Positions 9,516 through 18,302 of a stretch of 64,000 nt of DNA are shown here, one piece after another (the first letter of the stretch is position 1; every line of letters begins with the position of its first letter). Under the pieces are notes generated by a model. That model searched no databases, was not told the origin of the DNA, and saw nothing but the letters and a program-made list of their open reading frames with translations. The position numbers and the translations under genes were made by a program. Source of the stretch: Gleimia hominis (lineage in GTDB: Bacteria > Actinomycetota > Actinomycetes > Actinomycetales > Actinomycetaceae); NCBI RefSeq assembly GCF_002871945.2, contig NZ_CP126963.1, forward strand, positions 2,100,055 through 2,164,054. Reading direction: 5' to 3'.

Positions 9516-9536
9516 GTTGAGTTAAGTAGACTCAAG
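9516..9536. promoter_or_regulatory. HAIR operator 1 upstream of dnaK
   Basis: GTTGAGT-N7-ACTCAAG matches the HspR-binding inverted repeat (CTTGAGT-N7-ACTCAAG) except for one outer base. It lies about 15 bp upstream of the -35 box of the dnaK promoter. The hspR gene is found downstream in this window, at 13553. Confidence 0.88.
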
Positions 9537-9551
9537 TTTGAGGCATTCGAG

Positions 9552-9579
9552 TTGACACGTGGATGCGTGAAAGTAAACT
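9552..9579 (+). promoter_or_regulatory. Predicted dnaK promoter (-35 and -10)
   Basis: TTGACA at 9552-9557 and TAAACT at 9574-9579 are separated by 16 bases and resemble a housekeeping sigma promoter. The -10 overlaps the second HAIR operator, so HspR bound there would block RNA polymerase. Confidence 0.65.
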
Positions 9580-9598
9580 TGAGTGCAAGAGACTCAAT
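9578..9598. promoter_or_regulatory. HAIR operator 2 upstream of dnaK
   Basis: CTTGAGT-N7-ACTCAAT is a near-perfect HAIR element starting at the -10 box. Two HAIR sites flanking one promoter indicate repression of the dnaK operon by HspR until heat shock. Confidence 0.92.
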
Positions 9599-9620
9599 AT
9601 TGATTTTTAAGGAGGCCACA

Positions 9621-11501
9621 ATGGCACGTGCAGTAGGTATTGACCTTGGCACTACAAACTCGGCTATCGCCACGCTCGAAGGCGGCGAGCCCACTATTAT
9701 CGCTAACGCGGAAGGTGCGCGCACTACCCCTTCCGTAGTTGCGTTCTCCAAAAATGGAGAGGTCCTGGTAGGTGAAATCGCAAAACGCCAGGCAGTGACC
9801 AACGTTGATCGCACAATCATGTCGGTCAAGCGTCACATGGGCAGCGACTGGGACGTAGCTGTTGATGACAAGAAATACACGGCGCAGGAAATCTCCGCTC
9901 GGATCCTCGGGAAACTGAAACGAGACGCGGAAGAGTACCTGGGTGAATCCGTAACCGACGCAGTTATTACTGTTCCCGCATACTTCAACGACGCGCAGCG
10001 TCAGGCAACTAAAGATGCGGGTAAGATCGCGGGTTTGAACGTGTCGCGGATTGTTAACGAACCAACGGCAGCGGCTCTGGCGTACGGCTTAGCTAAAGGT
10101 AAAGAAGATGAACTCATCCTAGTGTTCGACTTGGGTGGGGGTACCTTCGACGTTTCACTGCTGGAAATCGGTAAAGATTCAGACGACGGAGACACGTTCT
10201 CTACCATCGAGGTGCGCGCCACCTCAGGTGACAACCACCTTGGCGGTGACGACTGGGATAACGCGATCGTCAAATGGCTGGTTGAGCAGGTGAAGACGAA
10301 GACGGGTAATGACCTGTCGAAGGACCCGGTTGCTATGCAGCGTCTGCGTGATGCTGCTGAGCAGGCGAAGAAGGAACTGTCGTCCTCCACGTCAACGAAC
10401 ATTTCTCTGCAGTACCTAACTATGGTTGATGGGGTACCTGTTCACTTGGACGAAACGCTGACGCGCGCACACTTCGAAGATATGACTTCCGACTTGTTGG
10501 AACGTACGAAGGCTCCGTTTGAGGCAGTAATCCGAGACGCCGGTGTTGACATTAAAGACATTGACCACGTGATTCTCGTCGGTGGTTCAACGCGTATGCC
10601 CGCCGTAGGTGAAGTTGTTAAGAAACTGACCGGTGGTAAGGAACCCTCGAAGTCAGTGAACCCCGACGAAGTCGTGGCCATGGGGGCCGCGCTGCAGGCC
10701 GGTGTAATGCAGGGTGATCGTAAAGACGTTCTGCTAATCGACGTGACACCCCTGTCCCTCGGGATTGAAACCAAGGGTGGGTTCATGACGAAACTAATCG
10801 ACCGCAACACGGCGATTCCCACGAAGTCCACGGAAGTGTTCTCCACCGCGGAAGACAACCAGCCATCCGTGCTGATCCAGGTTTTCCAAGGGGAACGCGA
10901 GTTCGCGCGCGACAACAAACCACTGGGAACGTTTGAACTCACCGGAATTGCTCCCGCACCGCGCGGCGTCCCTCAAATCGAAGTGACGTTCGATATCGAC
11001 GCAAACGGTATCGTCCACGTTTCTGCGAAGGACCGCGGTACGGGTAAGGAACAATCGATGACCATCACGGGTGGTTCAGCACTACCTAAAGATGAGATCG
11101 ACCGGATGGTGAAAGAAGCGGAAGCGCACGCGGAGGAAGATAAGAAACGTCGTGAAGACGCGGAGGTTCGCAACACTGCGGAGCAGACCGTGTACTCGAT
11201 GGAGAAAATCCTGAAAGACGAGTCGGAGAAGATCTCAGACGAAACGGCTAACACCGTTCGCGAGGATGTGGATGCCCTTAAGAAAGCCCTTGAGGGAGAT
11301 GACTCAGACGCGGTCAAAACTGCTTTGGACAAACTGAACGAATCCAGCATGAAGATCGGTCAGGAAGTTTACGCAGCCAGCCAGCAAGAAGAGGCAGCAG
11401 GTGCTTCTGAGGCTGGTGAGCAGCCGAAGCAGGAATCCAACTCGGGTGACGATGACGACGTCATAGATGCTGAAATCGTTGATGATGAGGAAGATAAGTG
11501 A
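9621..11501 (+). CDS. dnaK: Molecular chaperone DnaK (Hsp70)
   Basis: About 626 residues. It begins [20 protein letters not shown] and contains the Hsp70 ATPase motifs [17 protein letters not shown] and [20 protein letters not shown], a linker [14 protein letters not shown] and a substrate-binding domain ending in an acidic tail ([16 protein letters not shown]). The frame is open to 9552, but the ATG at 9621 has AAGGAGG in front of it and gives the canonical N terminus; the upstream part is promoter and HAIR sequence. DnaK folds proteins with GrpE and DnaJ, whose genes follow directly. The stop overlaps the GTG of grpE by four bases. Transcription is predicted to be HspR-controlled. Confidence 0.98.
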   Translation: MARAVGIDLGTTNSAIATLEGGEPTIIANAEGARTTPSVVAFSKNGEVLVGEIAKRQAVTNVDRTIMSVKRHMGSDWDVAVDDKKYTAQEISARILGKLKRDAEEYLGESVTDAVITVPAYFNDAQRQATKDAGKIAGLNVSRIVNEPTAAALAYGLAKGKEDELILVFDLGGGTFDVSLLEIGKDSDDGDTFSTIEVRATSGDNHLGGDDWDNAIVKWLVEQVKTKTGNDLSKDPVAMQRLRDAAEQAKKELSSSTSTNISLQYLTMVDGVPVHLDETLTRAHFEDMTSDLLERTKAPFEAVIRDAGVDIKDIDHVILVGGSTRMPAVGEVVKKLTGGKEPSKSVNPDEVVAMGAALQAGVMQGDRKDVLLIDVTPLSLGIETKGGFMTKLIDRNTAIPTKSTEVFSTAEDNQPSVLIQVFQGEREFARDNKPLGTFELTGIAPAPRGVPQIEVTFDIDANGIVHVSAKDRGTGKEQSMTITGGSALPKDEIDRMVKEAEAHAEEDKKRREDAEVRNTAEQTVYSMEKILKDESEKISDETANTVREDVDALKKALEGDDSDAVKTALDKLNESSMKIGQEVYAASQQEEAAGASEAGEQPKQESNSGDDDDVIDAEIVDDEEDK

Positions 11502-12250
11502 GTAACGAAGAACTGAATCATGACCCTGAAAACCAGGATCGTGAGGAGGTTACGCGTGAGCAGGGCGTGAACCCCGAATCCGCGCAAACCGATGGTGAAG
11601 TGGGGGGTACCTCGGAGGAATCCCCCCGCCCCACCCCTTCGGAACCCGCAGCTACCCCCGCGGGGGATAACCCGGAAACCGGTGCACAACCTCAAGAAGA
11701 AACTGATGGCACCGAGGAAACCGTGGACCCGGAGGACATCTCACACCTGGAAGAACAGCTCGCCGACGTTGACACGAGTGCGGACGCGAACGAATTGGAC
11801 GCAGCGCGCGAGCAGATGGCTCAGCTCGGTGACGATCTCGCTCGTGCCCGCGCGGACCACTACAACCTGCAGCAGCAGCACAATAACTACGTGCGGCGGT
11901 CTAAGCAGGACATTTCGGACGCGCGCAAACTCGGGCATGGGGAAGTGGTGGAAGCATTAATGCCAGTACTTGACGACATTGATGCAGCCCGAACTGCCGG
12001 TGCTCTGGAGGAAGGTACCCCCTTCACCGCGATCGTCACGAAGCTGGAAACTACGCTGCAAAACCGCTACGAACTAACGCGGTTCGGGGAGGAAGGGGAA
12101 GAATTTGACCCCGCCCACCATGAAGCAGTCATGGCTGTGCCAACTGAAGGTGTGGAACACCCAACGATTCAGCAGGTCGTGCAGAAAGGCTACCGAGTGG
12201 GTGAGCGCGTGCTCCGACCGGCAAAAGTAATCGTGGCGAACCCTCAATAA
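11498..12250 (+). CDS. grpE: Nucleotide exchange factor GrpE
   Basis: 250 residues starting at a GTG that overlaps the dnaK stop codon (GTGA). The first 85 residues are acidic and disordered, followed by a long coiled coil ([20 protein letters not shown] onward) and the GrpE core with [40 protein letters not shown] and the C-terminal [17 protein letters not shown]. GrpE releases ADP from DnaK. The disordered N terminus contains a motif copy (GGGGGGTACCTC, encoding GGTS) and is longer than in most homologues. Confidence 0.96.
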   Translation: MSNEELNHDPENQDREEVTREQGVNPESAQTDGEVGGTSEESPRPTPSEPAATPAGDNPETGAQPQEETDGTEETVDPEDISHLEEQLADVDTSADANELDAAREQMAQLGDDLARARADHYNLQQQHNNYVRRSKQDISDARKLGHGEVVEALMPVLDDIDAARTAGALEEGTPFTAIVTKLETTLQNRYELTRFGEEGEEFDPAHHEAVMAVPTEGVEHPTIQQVVQKGYRVGERVLRPAKVIVANPQ

Positions 12251-12286
12251 ATGACTGAAAAATACGTTGAAGGGAGGTGAGGGAAC

Positions 12287-13309
12287 ATGGCTGGCCAAGA
12301 TTGGATGGACAAAGATTTCTACAAAGTGTTAGGCGTTACGAAAGACGCGAGCGCAAGTGAAATTAAGAAAGCATACCGTTCTCTCGCGCGTAAACTTCAC
12401 CCAGATAAGAACCCGGGCGACAAGAAAGCGGAAAGCCGGTTCAAAGAGGTCGGTGAGGCCTACAACGTTCTGTCAGACCCTGAACAGCGGAAACAATATG
12501 ATGCGATCAGAGCCATGGCGGGCGGAGGGGCGAGATTTTCCGCGGGCCCTGGAGGGGCCGGCGCCGGTTTCGAAGACGTATTCGGATCCATGTTCGGAGG
12601 CTCCGGAAACGGGCATCGAGTACGGTTTTCCACTTCAGGCGGCGCCGGCGGCGGCTTAGACGACATCTTATCCGGGATTTTCAACGGTGGCGGCGGCGCC
12701 GGTAGGGGCGGGTTCGGTGGTTTTGGTCAACACTCTTACCAGGACTACCAATCTCCCTCAAAGGGCGCTGACTTAGCCGCATCCACCACGATTTCATTGC
12801 GACAAGCCGTGCAAGGGGCGACGTTGAAAATGACCGTTGAGGGACGTTCCCTGACGGTGCGGGTACCTGCTGGGGTGAATGATGGGCAGAAAATCCGGAT
12901 CCGTGGGAAAGGCCGTCCAGGCGTTAACGGCGGAGCTTCCGGTGACTTGGTTGTCACAATCGGAGTTCGGAAAGATCCCGTATTTTCCCTTAGTGGCAAG
13001 AACCTGCACATGAAATTGCCGGTTTCTTACCCTGAGGCAGTGCTCGGCTCTAAAGTTGAGGTGCCGCTACTGGATGGTTCCACCGTAACCGTGAAAGTAC
13101 CCCCGGGTACCTCGGGAGGCACCCATCTGCGGGTACGTCGACGCGGTGTGGATGACGGTAAACGGCGCGGTGACCTCATTATTGAGGTGGAAATCGCTGT
13201 CCCCAGCGTAACCTCGAAGGCATTCAAGGACTCCGTGCGTAAACTCTCCGAAGCGACACAAGGGTGGGATCCGCGCGCGGACCTTAACGCCCACGTGTGG
13301 CAAAGCTAA
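12287..13309 (+). CDS. dnaJ: DnaJ-type co-chaperone without zinc fingers (CbpA-like)
   Basis: 340 residues. The J domain occupies residues 8-72 with the HPD signature in [15 protein letters not shown] Gly/Phe-rich stretch follows (about 82-150), then two beta-sandwich substrate domains (from [20 protein letters not shown]). The four CxxCxGxG zinc-binding repeats of classical DnaJ are entirely absent, so this is a class B (CbpA/DnaJ1-like) protein although it sits in the dnaK operon. The ATG is preceded by GGGAGGTGAGGGAAC. It stimulates DnaK ATP hydrolysis and delivers substrates. Confidence 0.93.
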   Translation: MAGQDWMDKDFYKVLGVTKDASASEIKKAYRSLARKLHPDKNPGDKKAESRFKEVGEAYNVLSDPEQRKQYDAIRAMAGGGARFSAGPGGAGAGFEDVFGSMFGGSGNGHRVRFSTSGGAGGGLDDILSGIFNGGGGAGRGGFGGFGQHSYQDYQSPSKGADLAASTTISLRQAVQGATLKMTVEGRSLTVRVPAGVNDGQKIRIRGKGRPGVNGGASGDLVVTIGVRKDPVFSLSGKNLHMKLPVSYPEAVLGSKVEVPLLDGSTVTVKVPPGTSGGTHLRVRRRGVDDGKRRGDLIIEVEIAVPSVTSKAFKDSVRKLSEATQGWDPRADLNAHVWQS

Positions 13310-13355
13310 GTTGGCCTAGGCGAAACGCGGGTTCGCTGGCGAACGTGAACCACTT

Positions 13356-13400
13356 GGGGGTACTTTGGTTGCATCAGTTCCTGATGATCAAGGTACCCCC
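13356..13400. terminator. Inverted motif pair forming a stem-loop between dnaJ and hspR
   Basis: GGGGGTACTTTG at 13356-13367 faces CAAGGTACCCCC at 13389-13400 and they pair with a single G-T-type mismatch. Inside the loop ATCAG pairs with CTGAT. The structure lies 47 bp after the dnaJ stop and 152 bp before the hspR start, so it may terminate the dnaK operon or attenuate read-through into hspR. There is no T-tract. Confidence 0.55.
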
Positions 13401-13401
13401 T

Positions 13402-13474
13402 CGTATTGAACAGCGAAGGTGTCTAACGATGACGGTTGTTTAGCTGCGAAGGTGTTTAACGGTGACGCATCAGT
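13402..13474. repeat. Imperfect direct repeats upstream of hspR
   Basis: GCGAAGGTGTCTAACGATGACG and GCGAAGGTGTTTAACGGTGACG lie about 36 bp apart (shown as separate copies), in the region expected to hold the hspR promoter. Their role is unknown; they could be a duplicated regulatory site or a short minisatellite. Confidence 0.5.
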
Positions 13475-13552
13475 GCGCTGTCAGTCGGGCCTCTGTGCGC
13501 ATTGATAAACGCTCGCGGGTGGAACGATAAATTGGCGGAAAGGAGGAGGGAA

Positions 13553-14038
13553 ATGGCAGTAACAACGTTTGTTATTTCTGTTGCGGCAGAACTAGCTGGA
13601 ATGCATCCACAAACCTTGCGCCAATACGACCGGTTAGGACTCGTGACCCCGGCAAGAACCAAGGGACGAGGACGCAGATACACATACCAGGATGTTGAGA
13701 AACTCCGTGAAATACAACGCCTATCCCAAGAAGAAGGCGTGAATCTTGAGGGCGTGCGCCAGATCCTGCAGTTGCGTGAAGAGCTGCTCGAAACTCAAGA
13801 GAAACTGCAACGCTTGCAGACAGTTGCGGAAAACGTGCGCAATAAGCTTTCCGCTTTTGAGGCTAGGCGCGATCGCGTGTTTACGGCATCACCGCGCGGC
13901 GACGTTTTTCAAAGTCGGCGTGGCAAACGGCCACGAGCACAGGCAGGTGCCTTAGTACCCGCAACCGGAGCTCTGGTGCACGTGCCGAAACGAGGGTACA
14001 AAGCACTTATACGGTTCAACGACGAACGGCTACCGTGA
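13553..14038 (+). CDS. hspR: MerR-family heat-shock repressor HspR
   Basis: 161 residues. The MerR-type helix-turn-helix is at the N terminus (VISVAAELAGMHPQTLRQYD, then RLGLVTPARTKGRGRRYTYQ), followed by a coiled-coil region (ILQLREELLETQEKLQRLQT) and a basic tail. HspR binds HAIR sites, which are present before dnaK and clpB here, and uses DnaK as co-repressor. The frame is open upstream to 13502, but the ATG at 13553 has AAAGGAGGAGG in front. Usually hspR is the tightly coupled last gene of the dnaK operon; here a 243-bp gap with a stem-loop separates it. Confidence 0.95.
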   Translation: MAVTTFVISVAAELAGMHPQTLRQYDRLGLVTPARTKGRGRRYTYQDVEKLREIQRLSQEEGVNLEGVRQILQLREELLETQEKLQRLQTVAENVRNKLSAFEARRDRVFTASPRGDVFQSRRGKRPRAQAGALVPATGALVHVPKRGYKALIRFNDERLP

Positions 14039-14446
14039 CGAAGTTTATGACGGTAGTTATCTAACGCGTGATCTACCGGAGGCTTGTTGCAGTAATGTAC
14101 GTACCCCCATTTTTCTGACAGACTTTGGTGATCTGCCTCCCCAACTGTTTTGAACAGCCCCCACTGTTTTGAACAGCTGTCCCACAGGTACCCCCATCGA
14201 TTTCGATGACTCTAATATCCACGCGGTACCTTCGACGATCAGAAGGTGCATCAGGTGGGGTACTTGGAACGTTTTACTGGCTGGTTGCTACGGTGCGGTT
14301 ATGAAGTAGCGTTCGCGGATAGCCGCTGCATGAGGTTAAGGTAAAGACTGCGTAAGAAATTCAGCAGGATTTCATGTGGGTAGTTCTAAGACACAGATCA
14401 ACTGATGCAGATACCCACTGAAGAACCAACAGGTGAGAGACCGTGA
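14039..14446. other. 408-bp spacer with motif copies and tandem palindromes
   Basis: No gene is visible. The spacer contains motif copies at 14101, 14187 and 14259, the last two facing each other, two CTGTTTTGAACAG palindromes, and presumably the promoter of the peptide transporter gene near its 3' end. Confidence 0.4.
14145..14176. promoter_or_regulatory. Two tandem CTGTTTTGAACAG palindromes, possible operator
   Basis: The 13-bp sequence CTGTTTTGAACAG, with 5-bp inverted arms, occurs at 14145-14157 and again at 14164-14176, 19 bp (about two helical turns) apart. Such phasing suits a pair of dimeric repressors. They lie about 270 bp upstream of the transporter start, far for a simple operator, so the regulated gene is uncertain. 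Confidence 0.4.
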
Positions 14447-16000
14447 ATGGTTCGCGGCGAACAAGCGCCGATGAACGCAACCAAACCGGAAGGAAGAACA
14501 ATTTCACCGAGCAGCTCAGCTACCAGAGCCGAAAATAAGGATACGCAAGCGCGCGCGGACAGAGCGTTTCTCGGCCATCCACGCGGCTTAGCGACACTTT
14601 TCAACCTAGAACTGTGGGAGCGTTTCTCCTACCTAGGGTTTCAAGCAATTTTGGCGCTCTACTTTGCGTCCGCAATATCTCAGGGTGGATTGGGATATGA
14701 AGAATCCACGGCCTCATCAATCGTCGCCGCCTACGGGGCGCTGGTGTATTTACTATCGATCGCAGGCGCCTGGATAGCAGACCGAGTGTCCGGTACCCAT
14801 CATGCCGTTTTGTGGGGCGGGATAATCATCGCAGCTGGACACATCGCGATGGGGGTACCTACAGAAGTTTTCACCTGGGTGGGGCTGGCTTTAATAATCG
14901 TGGGAACAGGCCTGCTTAAACCGAACGTGTCAACAATGGTGGGGGAGCTTTACGAGAAAGGTGATCAACGCCGAGATGCGGGGTTCTCCATCTACTACTC
15001 CGGTATAAACATCGGAGCTTTCTTAGGACCACTCATTGCCGGTTGGTTGGGCCAAACCTACAACTGGCACTACGGATTTGCTGCTGCCGCAGTAGGAATG
15101 ATCGCAGGCGTAATCCAGTTCATCGCAGGAGGTAAGTACCTAGCGGGGCGCAAAAAGGGAGAAGAAATCCGCGCTGCCTTCAGAGCGGATAAACACTTCT
15201 TTACTACTGTCGGGTTGGTGGCCGCAGCGGTGGTAGTAGCCGTGGTTTTCGCAGTATCCTCACGCGATTCCTTAGGTACCCTCGTGAACCTCGTGACTAT
15301 TGTGACGATACTCGTGCCGTTCTTTTACCTAGTGATGATGAGCCGATCTTCTCAAGTCACCCAAGCCGAGAAAAAGAACTTGTTTCCTTATTCTTTGCTG
15401 CTCGTGGCTCTCGTCATGTATAACCTCACGTACTTCCAAACGGGCAACACGCTGAACTTCCTTGCCTTAGATAAAACTAATAATTCAATCGGTAGCTTCA
15501 CGTACCCCTCAACCTGGTACATATCTTTAACCGCGATAGTTGAAATCGTCATGGGGCCGGCGCTCGCGTGGCTTTGGGTAAAACTCGGTAAGCGGCAACC
15601 GCATGTATCTGCAAAAGTGGGCATCGGGGCGATGCTCGGTGGCCTGGCATTTCTAACCGTTGCACTTGGAGTAACGCTAACGCCGAATGGTGGTTTACTT
15701 TCCGCTGGTTGGATGATCTTGTGCTACGTGTGCTTGGGGTTGGGAGATCTGATCTTGCAAACATCTGGCATGTCGGCCACAACAAAACTGGCTCCAAGGG
15801 CGTTCGCGTCCCAAACCATGGCACTTTGGTTCGCCGCGATGGCACTATCTCAGGGCATTCAAGCACAAATTGTGAAGTATTTTGACCTTGCCAACGCGGG
15901 AGAGTACTTCGGGATCCAAGGGCTCATTATCGCTGGTTACGGGCTTTTTCTAGTGGTTTTAACCCCTTGGATGAACAAGCAAATGAATATCGTAGGTTAG
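14447..16000 (+). CDS. POT family proton-dependent oligopeptide transporter
   Basis: 517 residues, in the range of bacterial POT (PTR2/Dtp) carriers, which import di- and tripeptides with protons. After a 40-residue hydrophilic N terminus come the family signatures LWERFSYLGFQAILALYFA (the ExxER-like helix 1) and ISIYYSGINIGAFLGPLIAG in helix 5 form (FSIYYSGINIGAFLGPLIAG), and about 12-14 membrane segments. The second gene of the pair, an X-Pro peptidase-like hydrolase, starts eight bases after its stop, which fits uptake and cleavage of proline-containing peptides. Another ATG at 14471 could be the start. Confidence 0.93.
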   Translation: MVRGEQAPMNATKPEGRTISPSSSATRAENKDTQARADRAFLGHPRGLATLFNLELWERFSYLGFQAILALYFASAISQGGLGYEESTASSIVAAYGALVYLLSIAGAWIADRVSGTHHAVLWGGIIIAAGHIAMGVPTEVFTWVGLALIIVGTGLLKPNVSTMVGELYEKGDQRRDAGFSIYYSGINIGAFLGPLIAGWLGQTYNWHYGFAAAAVGMIAGVIQFIAGGKYLAGRKKGEEIRAAFRADKHFFTTVGLVAAAVVVAVVFAVSSRDSLGTLVNLVTIVTILVPFFYLVMMSRSSQVTQAEKKNLFPYSLLLVALVMYNLTYFQTGNTLNFLALDKTNNSIGSFTYPSTWYISLTAIVEIVMGPALAWLWVKLGKRQPHVSAKVGIGAMLGGLAFLTVALGVTLTPNGGLLSAGWMILCYVCLGLGDLILQTSGMSATTKLAPRAFASQTMALWFAAMALSQGIQAQIVKYFDLANAGEYFGIQGLIIAGYGLFLVVLTPWMNKQMNIVG

Positions 16001-16008
16001 GAGTGTAG

Positions 16009-18129
16009 GTGCGAATACAAACAAAGTTCCCCTATGAGGTGAAAGTTAACGAAGGCTGGGTACCCCTCAGTGACGGAACCCAGCTTTGGATGAAAGCTTG
16101 GATGCCGGTAACAACAGAGAAAGTGCCGGTAATCCTGGAGTACTTGCCTTACCGGGCGGGGGATTGGACAGCTCCTCGTGATCATGAGCGTCATCCTTAC
16201 TATGCAGGCCACGGTTACGCTTCTGTGCGTGTAGACATTCGGGGTCACGGTAACTCTGAGGGGGTACCTGGGGATGAATACTCTGAACAAGAACACGCTG
16301 ACGGAGTAGAAGTAATCAACTGGCTCGCAGCTCAACCGTGGTCGACGGGCAAAGTCGGTATGTTTGGGATCAGCTGGGGAGGTTTTAATTCGTTACAACT
16401 AGCTGCTTTAAGTCCCGAACCATTGAAAGCAATTGTCACCACGTGTTCAACTGATGATCGCTACGACAACGATGTGCACTACTTCGGTGGTTCCATGCTG
16501 GCAGTCGACATGCATGCTTGGGCTGCGACAATGCTTGCGTTTGAGTCTCGCCCGCCCGACAAACGGGTGTGGGGCGATAAATGGCGAGACCAGTGGTTGT
16601 ACCGTTTGGAGCGGATGGACCCGTATTTGAATACTTGGATGAAACATCAGGTTCGCGATGAGTATTGGAAGCACGGGTCAGTGTGCGAGGATTACTCGCA
16701 AATAAATGCGGCGGTTATGGCGGTTGGTGGCTGGAACGACCCCTACCGGGACACGGTGCTGCGTTTAGTTAAGAACCTTTCAAGCTTAGGGAAAAATGTG
16801 AGGGGTATCTTGGGTCCGTGGGCTCATCAGTACCCCGATCGAGACCTCAAACCCGGTCCACACATAGATTTTCTGGGTGAAACACTGCGTTGGTGGGATA
16901 AGTGGCTTAAGGATGAGGAGACCGGGGTTATGAATGAGCCCTTGCTCCGAACGTGGATTACGGATCCGATCCCACCGTCGTCGGTTTATGTGGAGTTACC
17001 GGGCAGGTGGGTTGCGGAAGAGTCATGGCCGTCACCGAATATCACTCCTACGACGTGGAAGTTAACTGACGCTAAAGGTTACAGCGTTGAAAACGAGAGG
17101 TGCTGTGGGGAAGCAGAGGAATGCATTGCGGAAGACTCTGCGGCGGTACCTAATGATTCTTGGGGTGTGTTGAGCGTGAATTCCCCGCAGGATACTGGGC
17201 AGAATGCTGGGCGGTACTTTCCTTTCGGAAATGATGCTGATCTGCCTACTGATCAGCGTGCCGATGATGGGAGGAGTGTTACTTTTGATTTCCCCGTTGA
17301 GCAGCCGCTGGAGATTTTGGGGAACGCGGAGCTTAAGCTACGCATCCAATCAGGTACCCCCAAAGGTCAGGTGTACGTTCGACTGGTGGATGTAGCCCCT
17401 GATGGAGCGGCGACGCTGGTGACGCGTGGGAACCTGAACTTTTCTGCTCGCGAGGGGCGGGATAAACGAGTCCTCATGCCTACCGGAGAGTGGGTTGACG
17501 TGCACCTACAGTTGACAGGCGCTGGTTATCATTTCGCACGAGGCCACCGGGTACGTGTGTCGATTTCTTCTGCCTATTGGCCTTGGATCTGGCCTCAACC
17601 TGGTGGTGAGGGGTTCAAACTAGATGTTGGAGCCTGTGAGATTACGCTGCCGGAGAGGCGGATTGCGCCAGAGGGGGTACCTGCGCGGCAGTTAGATGAG
17701 TCTGTAACGTTTGGTGACCCCGTGCAGCCTCCTGCGTTGCCCGTCAAGTACCCTCAGGAGGGGAAGGCTGGGTCTAGGCGGCCTGAACGACTAACTACGA
17801 CTGATGTGGTTGCTCGGGAAACGATGCTGCAGGTGGACCCGGCGTACGGAGGTACCCGCGTGTATCCTGATGGGCTTCACTTTGATGAAGACTCTGTTGA
17901 ACGATACTGGATAAAGTGGGACGATCCAACGTCCGCGCGAACAGAATCTATTTGGCGAGTGGGGCTCTCGCGACCCGACATGGAATGGGACGCGAGTTTG
18001 GAAGCCGACACGTGGATTTCTTGCGATGAAGAAAATTTCTACACCAAATCTAGTGTCACTTGCTACGAAGGTGCAGAAGAGATTTTCGCTAGGACTTGGG
18101 AAGAAACTATACCTAGGTACGCCTCGTGA
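16009..18129 (+). CDS. CocE/NonD family hydrolase (X-Pro dipeptidyl-peptidase-like)
   Basis: 706 residues. The N-terminal alpha/beta hydrolase domain carries the nucleophile in VGMFGISWGGFNSLQLAA (Ser122), with the acid in AVGGWNDPYRDTV and the base in LGPWAHQYPDRD. A C-terminal jelly-roll of the X-Pro peptidase type follows (from about 400, VTFDFPVEQPLEILGNAELK). The family hydrolyses X-Pro-peptide, acyl or ester bonds; no signal peptide is seen, so it acts in the cytoplasm. It starts at a GTG eight bases after the peptide transporter, with TAGGAG as binding site, so the two are probably co-transcribed. Two cysteines in ERCCGEAEECIAED look like a lineage-specific insertion. Confidence 0.92.
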   Translation: MRIQTKFPYEVKVNEGWVPLSDGTQLWMKAWMPVTTEKVPVILEYLPYRAGDWTAPRDHERHPYYAGHGYASVRVDIRGHGNSEGVPGDEYSEQEHADGVEVINWLAAQPWSTGKVGMFGISWGGFNSLQLAALSPEPLKAIVTTCSTDDRYDNDVHYFGGSMLAVDMHAWAATMLAFESRPPDKRVWGDKWRDQWLYRLERMDPYLNTWMKHQVRDEYWKHGSVCEDYSQINAAVMAVGGWNDPYRDTVLRLVKNLSSLGKNVRGILGPWAHQYPDRDLKPGPHIDFLGETLRWWDKWLKDEETGVMNEPLLRTWITDPIPPSSVYVELPGRWVAEESWPSPNITPTTWKLTDAKGYSVENERCCGEAEECIAEDSAAVPNDSWGVLSVNSPQDTGQNAGRYFPFGNDADLPTDQRADDGRSVTFDFPVEQPLEILGNAELKLRIQSGTPKGQVYVRLVDVAPDGAATLVTRGNLNFSAREGRDKRVLMPTGEWVDVHLQLTGAGYHFARGHRVRVSISSAYWPWIWPQPGGEGFKLDVGACEITLPERRIAPEGVPARQLDESVTFGDPVQPPALPVKYPQEGKAGSRRPERLTTTDVVARETMLQVDPAYGGTRVYPDGLHFDEDSVERYWIKWDDPTSARTESIWRVGLSRPDMEWDASLEADTWISCDEENFYTKSSVTCYEGAEEIFARTWEETIPRYAS

Positions 18130-18302
18130 TCGGCCCCTAGCGTGCCCAACCGGTGTCGGGAAAGTATCGCTTCGGGGTGGCGACAGGAACGCCTCGTTTT
18201 GCAACACTCGAAACGTGCGTTCCCGACAAAGGCCAGAGACGAACTGCTACCGGTGGATGCTAAAACGCTCTGTCAAGTAGCGGAAAGGTATGCTGCAGTG
18301 GA

